DNA of 64,000 nt, taken from contig CAZTWL010000017.1 in assembly GCA_964617825.1 (NCBI GenBank), positions 1-64,000 on the forward strand. Reading direction: 5' to 3'. The notes under the pieces are model-generated. The model did no database searches. It was not told the DNA's origin and saw only the letters and a program-made list of their open reading frames with translations. The DNA comes from VSJD01 sp964617825. GTDB taxonomy: Bacteria; Verrucomicrobiota; Kiritimatiellia; JAAZAB01. Position 1 is the stretch's first letter. Each line of letters opens with the position of its first letter. Made by a program: the position numbers and the translations under genes. Below are positions 41,714-50,452 of the stretch, piece by piece.

Positions 41714-44700
41714 GATACTTTCGCTCCTCTTCCGTAATTTGTGTCTTTCGATATCATTTGGATGGTTTTATTCAGGAGATAAAGCTGTAAATTATACGGG
41801 TCGATCATTTTGAGGGTATGTGCCTCCTTCCGGACTTCACTCATCCGCCCTAATCCGAGCAAGCCAAAACATTTGAGAATCAAGCCGGCAACGGTATTGA
41901 GCTTGGCGATTTCGTATTCAAAAGGTACGGGCGTGGGCGAACCGACGCCGAAGTAGGGATAGGCGGTTTTATTGTCAATCAGTTTTTTGCCCGCGGTCAC
42001 CATATCGTTCAACACGGTGTTCGCTTCCGTAATCCGGCCCAGCTTCCGTAGCGCCAGAGCACGGAATAGATTGATCTCCGTCGTGGCCGACTTGTCGATG
42101 CAAGCCTCGACAAAAGCGGCGTGCGCCTTCGGTTTGGCGCCGAGCTTTTCGAAAGCTAGTCCCAGGCGATAGTAGATGTGCGCTTCCTGGGCGAAATAGC
42201 TCTTGCCTTCGCCGTAGTTCGCAGGAAACCGTGTGCCGGTCATATATTCCGCGGCGGCCTTGTCGTATTCGCCCTTGTCATAATACCGGTTGCCCTTGAG
42301 CACGTGCAGCCATGCGTGATGTCGGGTAAGTTTGCCCTCGCCGCCCTCATAGGTATGGAAGGTATGGCGCCTGGCCATTTCGATCGCAGCGTCATATTCG
42401 CCCTGCATTGTCAGCAAAATCATGCGATCAAGCACGCAATCGTCCCGCGATTCGGCCAGCGCCTCGTTATGCGCATAGAGGGCGAGGCGCTCGTCAGGCG
42501 GAACGCCGGCGTTCTTGAGCAACTGCTGCAATTCGTAGAAAAGTCTGCTGTTGTCGGGCGCCAGTCGAAAGGCTTTTTCCATGTGGCGGCGTGCGATGGG
42601 ATGGTCGCCCCGCTTGTCGAAATACGCTATGGCCAAATTGCGATGCGCGGGAGCGAAAGAAGGTTTTAAGCGCGCGGATATCTCCCATTGGCGGATAGCC
42701 TCTTCATAGCGGGTCTTGTCGTAATACAGGCAGCCGAGGTAGTACGGCGCCATTGCGCCAGACGGATGCAGCGCGCAGGCGTTTTCCAAGACGGCGATAT
42801 CCGCGAGGCGCGCCGGGAAGCAATAAGTCGGGTCCGCGCGGTCGGCTTGTTGACAGCATTTTACGGCCTGCGTCTTGTCGCCCAGAAGCGCGCGGCAATA
42901 TCCCGCATAGTAGCGGACCAGCGAATAGGACGCCCCAGCCGCCTTGAGCACATCAAGCGCGTCCCGGTAAAAACCGGCGTCCATGTAAAAAACAGCGGCG
43001 TCCAGATAATACTCCGGTTTGCCTATAAAGCGTTCCCGGATCGCCGCCATTTCGCGCGCCGCCTTTTGCCTTCTCCCCACTGCGCGTTGCGCCAGATAAA
43101 GTTCGAAGCGCGGCAGGATGTCCAGTCGGTCTTGTGCGGCCTGCGCGTTCGATATTTCCAGCGCCTGACGGGGATCTCCGCCGTGGCGCAGGATGGCGGC
43201 TTTCAGAATATGCGCCCGGAGGTGTTGCGCGTTTGTGCCGATGGCTAGATCGAGTTTGGCGAGCGCCGGCGCATACTCGCCGCGCAAGGCGTCGATTTCC
43301 GCAAGTTTGGTATAGCCGGCGCTGCGCCAGGCATAGTTCCAGATGCCGCGTGAGAAACTCCGATAAGCTTCCTCCGTCCGGCCCAAATACCGCAGGGCAA
43401 GACCGCGCATGTGGAAGACTTCTGTATCGTAAGGATTTCCGTTGCGCAGGGTAAGACGCTCAATGGCTTTGTCGTAATGGGCGATGGCCTGGTCGAAGCA
43501 CCCGTTCCTGAGCATGGAATTGCCCATGGCCGTGTTGCAGCGGATATCGCCCGGATCACGCCGGAGTCCGTCCCGGTAATAATCCTCTGCGACATAAGTG
43601 TGATGCCGGTATTGCTCCAGGTGCAGTCCATTAATGTACAATTCCTCGACGCTGGGGATTTTATTAGGCGCGAGGGCAGGGGGGCGCGGCGCGATCGGCT
43701 TTTTAGTTTCGCGCGCGCGACCGCCGAAAGCGACCAGCGTCTTCCCCTCCTGCGAAAGCAGTGCGGCGACAATCCGATCCAGACGTTTTGCTGGGATGCC
43801 TTCCAACTCCCGGCAGTATGGGTGTCCGGGCGACACATGCGCTTGCTCTTCAAACAGCACTTGGCCGTCCTCTGACAGCCTGACGGTGCACTTTTTATAA
43901 TCCGCAGTGGCATTGAAACCCAGAAACAGCCGGTTGCCGCGCTTTTCGAGGTTGACGGCGGCGTCGATGGTCGCGTTCTTGATGGCGCCGATTTTCGAGA
44001 TCGGATACCAATATTGCTCGAAACATTTGGTTTCGAAAGGCATGATCCACGAAAAATCAGGCTGGTTATCGGTATAGACTCCGGTCATCAGCTCGATATA
44101 GCGGCTGCCGTCGTCCGTCAGGTTAGCGCACCAGTTGTTGCCGAAGGCATGGTTGCCCCAATGAAAGAGCTTTTTGCCGGGCGCGATGCCGTGATCGGCA
44201 ACAGTGACTACGCCGCAGTCCCGGCCGAAATCGTAGCCGGAAACAAAATCCATGTTCGACTGGCCAAGGGATACCATGTAGGAGGACGGCACCACCACCG
44301 CAGGATAACGGGAGATATCCGTGCCTTTCGCGAAGTCATAGGGCCGGGCGGTTTGATAAACGCCTTTGGCGATGGGCCAGGAAATGACCGCGCGCCGGTC
44401 ATGGTCGTTGACATATTCGACATCGGGTGGAAACACAACTTGATAGCGGTCGTTGACTGCAACGGCAAGGTTGGCCCACCACATGAAGCTTTGTGGAATG
44501 GGCGTTGCGTTGTAAAGACGCACTTTCACCTTGATAAAAGAACGACCGGGGCACACTGTGATTCCTGCCATGCCCCTGGTGCGGTTGAATGGCTCAGTTT
44601 CGCCGACCCAGACCGTTTTTTCGCCGTTGGCACATTCTTCGATGGCAGCCTCGACGGGCATGAACGTGGTGGGACGGTGGTGCTGCGGCCAATTAAATTC

Positions 44701-45066
44701 AATGCCTCCCGAGCACCATGGTCCGGCCAGTCCGATCATTGCCGGCTTGATGACCGGGTTGTGGTAGATGAAATCGTAACGGTTGGTTTTATCGTAGGCG
44801 CGTTGGATCTTGCCGCCGATTTGCGGGAGCACTTTTATGCCGATATATTCGTTTTCCAGCGTTGCCACGGCATACGAATGGTCGGTTTTATCGGAGCTTA
44901 TGCCGTCGGTAAATGCCAGGGGATACAGCCTGCCGCTGGCGCCCTGATAAGGTTTTTTCTCGAAGAACATCGGCAAGGCAAGCGGCTTGCACGGCAAATA
45001 CGAAGGAATGTTTTCCTTTTTGAATCCGGCCTTGACCATTCGGCGGCTTATACGCGAGTTGGCCAT
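41710..45066 (-). CDS. DUF5107 domain protein with C-terminal TPR repeats
   Basis: 1118 residues, no signal peptide. Residues ~45-360 form the DUF5107 region, a mutarotase-like beta-sandwich family, with the typical segments VLPQIGGKIQRAYDKT, YHNPVIKPAMIGLAGPWCSG and GIEFNWPQHHRPTTFMP. Residues ~475-1080 are a string of tetratricopeptide repeats (for example CNTAMGNSMLRNGCFDQAIA and HYNEALA-type helices; GCLYYDKTRYEEAIRQWEI). Proteins with this arrangement are common in Lentisphaerota and Bacteroidota carbohydrate loci; their biochemical role is not established. GGAAGG lies nine bases before the start. It is preceded by an AraC-type regulator on the same strand and followed by the coupled 1024-residue protein. 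Confidence 0.88.
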   Translation of the reverse strand: MANSRISRRMVKAGFKKENIPSYLPCKPLALPMFFEKKPYQGASGRLYPLAFTDGISSDKTDHSYAVATLENEYIGIKVLPQIGGKIQRAYDKTNRYDFIYHNPVIKPAMIGLAGPWCSGGIEFNWPQHHRPTTFMPVEAAIEECANGEKTVWVGETEPFNRTRGMAGITVCPGRSFIKVKVRLYNATPIPQSFMWWANLAVAVNDRYQVVFPPDVEYVNDHDRRAVISWPIAKGVYQTARPYDFAKGTDISRYPAVVVPSSYMVSLGQSNMDFVSGYDFGRDCGVVTVADHGIAPGKKLFHWGNHAFGNNWCANLTDDGSRYIELMTGVYTDNQPDFSWIMPFETKCFEQYWYPISKIGAIKNATIDAAVNLEKRGNRLFLGFNATADYKKCTVRLSEDGQVLFEEQAHVSPGHPYCRELEGIPAKRLDRIVAALLSQEGKTLVAFGGRARETKKPIAPRPPALAPNKIPSVEELYINGLHLEQYRHHTYVAEDYYRDGLRRDPGDIRCNTAMGNSMLRNGCFDQAIAHYDKAIERLTLRNGNPYDTEVFHMRGLALRYLGRTEEAYRSFSRGIWNYAWRSAGYTKLAEIDALRGEYAPALAKLDLAIGTNAQHLRAHILKAAILRHGGDPRQALEISNAQAAQDRLDILPRFELYLAQRAVGRRQKAAREMAAIRERFIGKPEYYLDAAVFYMDAGFYRDALDVLKAAGASYSLVRYYAGYCRALLGDKTQAVKCCQQADRADPTYCFPARLADIAVLENACALHPSGAMAPYYLGCLYYDKTRYEEAIRQWEISARLKPSFAPAHRNLAIAYFDKRGDHPIARRHMEKAFRLAPDNSRLFYELQQLLKNAGVPPDERLALYAHNEALAESRDDCVLDRMILLTMQGEYDAAIEMARRHTFHTYEGGEGKLTRHHAWLHVLKGNRYYDKGEYDKAAAEYMTGTRFPANYGEGKSYFAQEAHIYYRLGLAFEKLGAKPKAHAAFVEACIDKSATTEINLFRALALRKLGRITEANTVLNDMVTAGKKLIDNKTAYPYFGVGSPTPVPFEYEIAKLNTVAGLILKCFGLLGLGRMSEVRKEAHTLKMIDPYNLQLYLLNKTIQMISKDTNYGRGAKVS

Positions 45067-45157
45067 AAAGCGAACCTTCCCGTTGATGGTTGTTTTTAAA
45101 GGCTGAGTCCGGCTTTTGATCGATGCCGATAAAAAGCGTACCCCGGAAATAGGCTCG

Positions 45158-45169
45158 TGTCTTTAGACA
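45158..45169. promoter_or_regulatory. Candidate operator palindrome upstream of the DUF5107 gene
   Basis: TGTCT-TT-AGACA, a 12-base dyad, lies 92 bases ahead of the DUF5107 start in the 127-base gap after the AraC-type regulator. I could not find a convincing -35/-10 pair on the minus strand here. Its position fits a regulator site, but a 5-bp arm can occur by chance. Confidence 0.25.
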
Positions 45170-45193
45170 ATACTCCTGATTATTTGCACAATC

Positions 45194-46069
45194 TTACTGT
45201 TGGATACTGAGAAAGGAACGTTCGGAAGGGCTGCGGCCAAATTGCTTTTTGAAGGCGCGACTGAAATAGTGAATTGACTTGAAGCCAAAATAGTCGGCGA
45301 CCTGCTTAATCGGCATTTCGGAATAAGCCAGAACGAGCCGGGCTTTTTCCAGCCGGTATTTATTCATATATTGAATGGGTGCGCAGCCTGTGTTCCGTCT
45401 GAATATCTCGGAAAATCGGCTAGGGCTTAAGTGTGCGGTTTGCGCCAGCATTTTGAGGGTCATTTTTTCGCGGTAGTGGTTAAGAATGCAATCCAGAGCC
45501 CTTTTTATGGGAGTGTCTCCCAGGTTGGCGTCTGCGGGTGAGTGTTTGTCTCGTGAATAACGCCTCAATATCATGGCGAAACATTCAAGCAGATAGGCAA
45601 AAACAAAAACACTGTCCGCGGGCCGTGCGCTTTTGAATTCAAATTCCAGGCGCTTAAGAATGCCGCCGGCCGCATTACGTCCGATGTTGACCTTCTGCCA
45701 GTCGGCTTTGACATTGCCGAACAATATCGAAAGCTTGCCGAAATTTTCAAGTAGCATTGGAGCATGGTTTATCTGGAGAGCCCGGCAGCCGGTGGCGCCA
45801 ATCCTCCAGGCGTGCGGCTTGCCTGACGGAATAATCAGGATTTCACCCTCGTTGACTCTCATGCGGTTGCCTTGCGGATCGTTCAGATCGAATCGGCCGG
45901 AAACAATCATGAGTTCCTGAAATAAGTCGTGCTTGTGAAAATCAACTTCTCCGCAAAAGGGAGGGTAATTGACAAGGCTGATTAATTCGAATGGCGGGAA
46001 CAGCATCTTTGGCGGGAACCACGTTTTGATTTTGCTGTTGTTTTTCAAGCTGTGGTCTTTATTTGACAT
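45194..46069 (-). CDS. AraC-family transcriptional regulator with cupin-like sensor domain
   Basis: 291 residues from the ATG at 46069. The frame is open back to a TTG at 46180 and includes another ATG at 46144, but the recognisable protein begins shortly after 46069. The N-terminal ~150 residues look like an AraC-type cupin sugar-sensing domain (VDFHKHDLFQELMIVSGRFD, EGEILIIPSGKPHAW). The C-terminal ~100 residues are the double helix-turn-helix, with LKMLAQTAHLSPSRFSEIFR and the hallmark VADYFGFKSIHYFSRAFKKQ. It is transcribed in the same direction as, and directly upstream of, the DUF5107 unit, which it probably controls, and divergently from the arnT-like gene. Confidence 0.88.
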   Translation of the reverse strand: MSNKDHSLKNNSKIKTWFPPKMLFPPFELISLVNYPPFCGEVDFHKHDLFQELMIVSGRFDLNDPQGNRMRVNEGEILIIPSGKPHAWRIGATGCRALQINHAPMLLENFGKLSILFGNVKADWQKVNIGRNAAGGILKRLEFEFKSARPADSVFVFAYLLECFAMILRRYSRDKHSPADANLGDTPIKRALDCILNHYREKMTLKMLAQTAHLSPSRFSEIFRRNTGCAPIQYMNKYRLEKARLVLAYSEMPIKQVADYFGFKSIHYFSRAFKKQFGRSPSERSFLSIQQ

Positions 46070-46296
46070 TTTAGCTGGCTGCCCCCTTCTACGGCTTGCC
46101 AATTGTAATCCGGCGCTCGAGAATGTATCAGAATGTTGCGACATGCGAAAATGATTTCTGGAAGCCGGAAACGATGCCAATCACGAGTTTGTGCCCGCCG
46201 GTCATGGGTGTATTCCGGCCATGCAATCGTTTTTTTCTAGCCTTTTTGCTTGTGCAAGGAAAAGGGCTTCGACTACAGTACTCAAAAAGGATCAGC

Positions 46297-47961
46297 ATGA
46301 ATTCAAATGATAAGCCAGTCGGAACCTCGATGCCGTTCGGGATTGTCGTTCTCTGCGTTCTCATATCGTTGGCTGGGATTGTCGATCATGACCTATGGAC
46401 GCCGGATGAGCCGCGCGAAGCGGCGATCATGCTGAGCATGAGCCGAACAGGCAACCTGATAATCCCCGACCTGGCGGGGGAGCCATTTGTTGAAAAGCCG
46501 CCCTTATATTACATTGTCGGCGCAGGGGCCTTGCGTCTGCTTGATCCCATCATGGGGACAACTTCGGCATTAAGATTGACGTCTGCTCTGTGGGGACTGG
46601 GCGCCTTGGCGATGACTTGGTTAATGGGCAGGCGTCTGCTGGGGCGCGAACAGGGGGTCGTGGCCATGGCGCTTTTGGCCACAATGCCGGGGTTCATTCA
46701 AGTCACGCACTGGTTGCTGGTGGATAATGCGCTCCTTTTTTTCGTCACGGCGGCGCTCTGGTGTTTTACGGAGGCGTATATCGGACTGCGCCTGGGATTT
46801 CTACCGCTGGCGGCGATGTTTACGGGAGGAGCTTTCCTTTCCAAAGGTTTCATCGGACCGCTGATGATTATATTGGGCTGGCTGGGCCTGGCGTTTTCCT
46901 GGTGGAAACAGGTTGGCTGGCGAGGAATGTTCCAGACGCGTAGTCTAGCTCTGCATGGACTGGCGTTGATTCTGTGTCTGGTCTTGATGTCGAGTTGGAT
47001 GATTGCCCTGCGTGCGGTTGGCGGGCCGGACTTGTGGCATGAATGGTTTTGGGCCAATCATATCGGACGTTTCTCAGGCGGTGCGACCCGATTGGGCCAT
47101 ATGCAGCCACCTTGGTATTATTTGCCGGTGATTGCCGTCTATCTCCTGCCCTGGCTGGTAATCATTCTTACCGGGGTTACCAACTTATTGATGACGCTCG
47201 GCCGTCGCCAAATGACGCCGGCCGGGCGAGTCCTGGCGGCCTGGGCGCTTGGCGGATTATTGATCCTTTCGATTACCGCTACCAAGCGCGATATTTATCT
47301 GTCGGTTTTATTACCGGCCTTTGCCATGATCGGTGCGCAGGTATTGCGTTCGCCGATGACCGGGCAACTTCAGAATACACTGTGGTTGTGGGTCGGGTGC
47401 ATGCTGGGCAGTTTGCTGCTTTTTATGGTTGCGCCGTTCTTGGGACCGCAGGCGCAAGCTTTGACGGGTGGGTGGGGGTGGCCCCAGATAATTGTGGGAC
47501 TGACGGCTCTGGCCTGTTGCGGGCGTTTGTTTATTGCCCGCGGCCCACTCTTTTACCGGGTTTTGGCCGCCACCACATTGTTCTATATTTGCGGCCTGAC
47601 GGTTTTGTTCCCCATGGTGGACAGGTTCAAAAGCTATGGGGACGCATTTCGTGATATGGCCGAGCGCGTGACTACCGAGCCTGCCATACGCGTGGCCGGC
47701 TGGCGTTTCGACGAAACCACGCGGGCGGGTTTTTATTACTATTGCGACTTGGTATTTCCCGCGTTATCCGATATAAACGAACTCAATCGGGTTTTGGATA
47801 GGCGGCATTCCCGGTTCGACGGTATTCTGGCGCTTTCCCGGAATTTTCCTCCGGAATCGGCGTCCCTGCCGCCCTGGCGCGTGCGCGAAGAGGTCCGGAT
47901 GGGTCCGCGCCGGACACTGCAATTGATCGAAGGCGAATGCGGGATAAAGCCGGTTAACTGA
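46297..47961 (+). CDS. arnT: ArnT-like lipid A glycosyltransferase (GT39/GT83 membrane family)
   Basis: 554 residues from ATG 46297, which has AAGGA six bases upstream; the open frame runs back to 46096 without a ribosome-binding site. About 11-12 hydrophobic segments. The first periplasmic loop carries DLWTPDEPREA, matching the LWQPDETRYAE active-site motif of ArnT, and EKPPLYY, matching EKPIAGYW. The membrane-plus-C-terminal-soluble layout fits. ArnT moves 4-amino-4-deoxy-L-arabinose from undecaprenyl phosphate to lipid A at the periplasmic face of the inner membrane. The neighbours arnB and arnC support this role over generic protein mannosyltransferases. Confidence 0.75.
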   Translation: MNSNDKPVGTSMPFGIVVLCVLISLAGIVDHDLWTPDEPREAAIMLSMSRTGNLIIPDLAGEPFVEKPPLYYIVGAGALRLLDPIMGTTSALRLTSALWGLGALAMTWLMGRRLLGREQGVVAMALLATMPGFIQVTHWLLVDNALLFFVTAALWCFTEAYIGLRLGFLPLAAMFTGGAFLSKGFIGPLMIILGWLGLAFSWWKQVGWRGMFQTRSLALHGLALILCLVLMSSWMIALRAVGGPDLWHEWFWANHIGRFSGGATRLGHMQPPWYYLPVIAVYLLPWLVIILTGVTNLLMTLGRRQMTPAGRVLAAWALGGLLILSITATKRDIYLSVLLPAFAMIGAQVLRSPMTGQLQNTLWLWVGCMLGSLLLFMVAPFLGPQAQALTGGWGWPQIIVGLTALACCGRLFIARGPLFYRVLAATTLFYICGLTVLFPMVDRFKSYGDAFRDMAERVTTEPAIRVAGWRFDETTRAGFYYYCDLVFPALSDINELNRVLDRRHSRFDGILALSRNFPPESASLPPWRVREEVRMGPRRTLQLIEGECGIKPVN

Positions 47962-48069
47962 ACGTTAAGGGATCACAAAACGCATGGCGGCGGAGAGCCG
48001 TGATTACGCTAGCCGGATATTGTATTTATTTGTATTCGCCCTGCTCCGTCGGGGCGTTTGGTAAAATTA

Positions 48070-48082
48070 CGGCCTTTGGCCG
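48070..48082 (+). other. Short hairpin in the arnB leader
   Basis: CGGCC-TTT-GGCCG, a perfect 5-bp stem with a 3-base loop, ends about 12 bases before the AGGAG ribosome-binding site of arnB, in the 142-base gap after the arnT-like gene. It could influence translation or be fortuitous. Confidence 0.3.
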
Positions 48083-48103
48083 CCTAACTCAATCAGGAGC
48101 ATT

Positions 48104-49258
48104 ATGCGCAAGGATTTTTTGCCGTTTTCGAAACCTAGTATCACGGAAGAAGATATTCAAGCTGTAGGCGACGTGCTGCGTTCCGGTTGGATTGCCACTG
48201 GGCCGCATGCCGCCAAATTTGAACAGGAATTTGCCGCCTACGTTGGCGCCAGTGGCGCCGTGGCGTTGACTTCAGCCACCGGCGGAATGCATGTGATCCT
48301 CAAAGCCATGGGGATTGGTCCCGGCGACGAAGTCGTCACGCCGTCGATGACCTGGGCCTCAACGGTCAATCTCATCGTGCTGGCGGGCGCCCGTCCGGTT
48401 TTTGCCGATGTTGACCGCGACACGCTTATGGCCCGACCCGACCAGATCGCCACGGTGCTGACATCGAAAACAAAGCTGATTATTCCCGTCCATTTTGCGG
48501 GTGCGCCGGCGGATATGGATGCGATTCGCCAGTTGGCAGCCGGGCGCGGCATTCCAATCGTGGAGGATGCCGCCCATGCCGCCGGCACGGAATATCGAGG
48601 TCGCCGGATTGGTTCAACGGGTACCGCCATCTTCTCGTTTCACCCCATCAAGAACATAACCTGTGGTGAAGGTGGTATGGTTTGTGCCGAGGACGCCGTT
48701 TTGCTGGATGCCGTTCGACGGCTAAAATTTCACGGACTGGGGGTGGATGCCTTTGACCGTACCATGCAGGGACGTTCCCCGCAGGCGGAAGTTGTTGAGC
48801 CGGGCTATAAATATAATCTGACCGATATCGCTGCTGTGCTTGGACGGCGCCAACTGGCGCGTTTGGACGAATTCAACCGCCGACGCGCGGAATTGGCGCA
48901 ATATTATCGCCGGCGACTGGCCGAAGTGGCCGAAATCATGCCGCTCAAAGATCCCCCTTATCCCATGCGGCATTCATGGCACCTGTTTATTGTGCGCCTG
49001 GATAGTGACCGTGCCGGTCTGAACCGCGATGTATTCATGGAACAGCTGAAAAAGAAGAATATCGGCACGGGACTTCATTTCCGCGCCGTCCATATGCAGA
49101 AATATTACCGCGAACAGATGGGTTGCACGCGCGGAATGTTGCCGGATACGGAATGGAATTCCGACCGGATTTGCTCCCTGCCGCTGTTCCCGGATATGCA
49201 CCCGGAAGATGTTGATGACGTGGTTGTGGCGATCAAAGACGTTCTGAAGAAACGATGA
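48104..49258 (+). CDS. arnB: UDP-4-amino-4-deoxy-L-arabinose--oxoglutarate aminotransferase
   Basis: 384 residues of the DegT/DnrJ/EryC1 PLP family. It matches ArnB closely along its length: DFLPFSKPSITEEDI at the start, SSATAGMH-like TSATGGMHVILKAM, TPSMTWASTVN, VEDAAHAAGTEYRG, the PLP lysine K183 in FSFHPIKNITCGEGG, LKFHGLGVDAFDR, PGYKYNLTDI, and TGLHFRAVHMQKYYRE then WNSDRICSLPLFPDM near the end. It makes UDP-L-Ara4N from the 4-keto sugar using glutamate. AGGAG precedes ATG 48104. It lies 67 bases ahead of arnC, the same order as in enterobacterial arn operons. Confidence 0.92.
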   Translation: MRKDFLPFSKPSITEEDIQAVGDVLRSGWIATGPHAAKFEQEFAAYVGASGAVALTSATGGMHVILKAMGIGPGDEVVTPSMTWASTVNLIVLAGARPVFADVDRDTLMARPDQIATVLTSKTKLIIPVHFAGAPADMDAIRQLAAGRGIPIVEDAAHAAGTEYRGRRIGSTGTAIFSFHPIKNITCGEGGMVCAEDAVLLDAVRRLKFHGLGVDAFDRTMQGRSPQAEVVEPGYKYNLTDIAAVLGRRQLARLDEFNRRRAELAQYYRRRLAEVAEIMPLKDPPYPMRHSWHLFIVRLDSDRAGLNRDVFMEQLKKKNIGTGLHFRAVHMQKYYREQMGCTRGMLPDTEWNSDRICSLPLFPDMHPEDVDDVVVAIKDVLKKR

Positions 49259-49325
49259 AGGCCGGATGCTTTTGAGCTGTTGGCTTGCGTGGCAAAGACA
49301 AATTAACCCAGGAATCATAAGGACA

Positions 49326-50285
49326 ATGAATACATCCGCTCCCGTTTCGATTATTATTCCCGTTTTCAACGAGGAAGCCAACCTGCCTGACCTCATGCGC
49401 CGTACGCTAACCGTTTGCCGAGCTTTAAGCCGGCCGTTCGAAATCATCCTTGTTGACGACGGCAGCCGGGATGCATCCCGTGACCTGATTGCGCAGGCCG
49501 TGGCAGCCAATCCGGGCGAATTGATCGGCTTGTTTTTAAACCGGAACTACGGCCAGCATGCGGCGGTTATGGCCGGGTTTGCGCAGGCCCGGGGCGATAT
49601 GGTTGTAACGCTCGATGCCGATCTGCAGAATCCGCCGGAGGAAATCACGGCGCTGGTTAAGAAAATGGATGAAGGCATGGACGTCGTCGGTTCGATTCGT
49701 GTCCCGCGAAGAGACAGCCTTTTCCGGCGTTTTTCCTCGTTCTTGGTGAATAAAATGACGGCGCAAGTTACGGGCGTGGTCATGCACGATTACGGCTGTA
49801 TGCTGCGCGCTTACCGACGCCAGGTGATCCAGGCTATGCTTCAGTGCCATGAGCGCAGCACGTTTATTCCGGTGCTGGCCAACAGCTTCGCGCGGCGCAC
49901 GGCGGAGATCGAAGTGCGTCATGCCGAACGCCAGGCCGGACAATCCAAGTATAGTTTGTGGAAACTGATCAACCTGCAGTTCGATCTCCTGACCAGCATT
50001 ACAACCTTGCCGTTGCGGTTGCTGACCATTGCAGGGGTGCTGATCAGCATGCTGGGGGTTGGACTGGGCGTGCTGATCCTGGTCCTAAGGTTTATTTGGG
50101 GGCCAGAATGGGCGGCCTCGGGCGTCTTTACCCTTTTTGCCATCCTTTTCTTTTTTGTCGGCGGCCAGTTTGTTGCAATGGGATTCCTGGGCGAATATAT
50201 TGGACGAATGTATCAGGATGTGCGCGGGCGGCCACGCTATTTTATCGAGAAGGTTGCCGGCAAGAGCGCACTGGAACCGACCTGA
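49326..50285 (+). CDS. arnC: Undecaprenyl-phosphate 4-deoxy-4-formamido-L-arabinose transferase
   Basis: 319 residues from ATG 49326 (AAGGA just upstream; the frame is open back to 49266). GT2 glycosyltransferase domain with IIPVFNEEANLPDL, LVDDGSRDAS and the DxD-like LDADLQNPPEE. Two C-terminal membrane helices are followed by GEYIGRMYQDVRGRPRYF. The central segments NRNYGQHAAVMAGF, DYGCMLRAYRR and MLQCHERSTFIPVLAN are near-diagnostic for ArnC and not for general dolichyl-phosphate mannose synthases. It loads formylated Ara4N onto undecaprenyl phosphate at the inner membrane. The formyltransferase/decarboxylase (arnA) and deformylase (arnD) that normally flank it are not in this window. Confidence 0.92.
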   Translation: MNTSAPVSIIIPVFNEEANLPDLMRRTLTVCRALSRPFEIILVDDGSRDASRDLIAQAVAANPGELIGLFLNRNYGQHAAVMAGFAQARGDMVVTLDADLQNPPEEITALVKKMDEGMDVVGSIRVPRRDSLFRRFSSFLVNKMTAQVTGVVMHDYGCMLRAYRRQVIQAMLQCHERSTFIPVLANSFARRTAEIEVRHAERQAGQSKYSLWKLINLQFDLLTSITTLPLRLLTIAGVLISMLGVGLGVLILVLRFIWGPEWAASGVFTLFAILFFFVGGQFVAMGFLGEYIGRMYQDVRGRPRYFIEKVAGKSALEPT

Positions 50286-50452
50286 TCGTCGGGCCACACG
50301 CGCCGGCGAAAGGGCCATGTGCAGTCCTGGATTTGGCTGCAATCCAATGCGTCCGGCATGACCTGAAGCTTGTCTGCCGGCTTGCATCGGCCAGGGGCCT
50401 CGGGTATGCTTGCCGCTTTTCGTAAATTGAAATTGATTGGTAAGATTATGGA

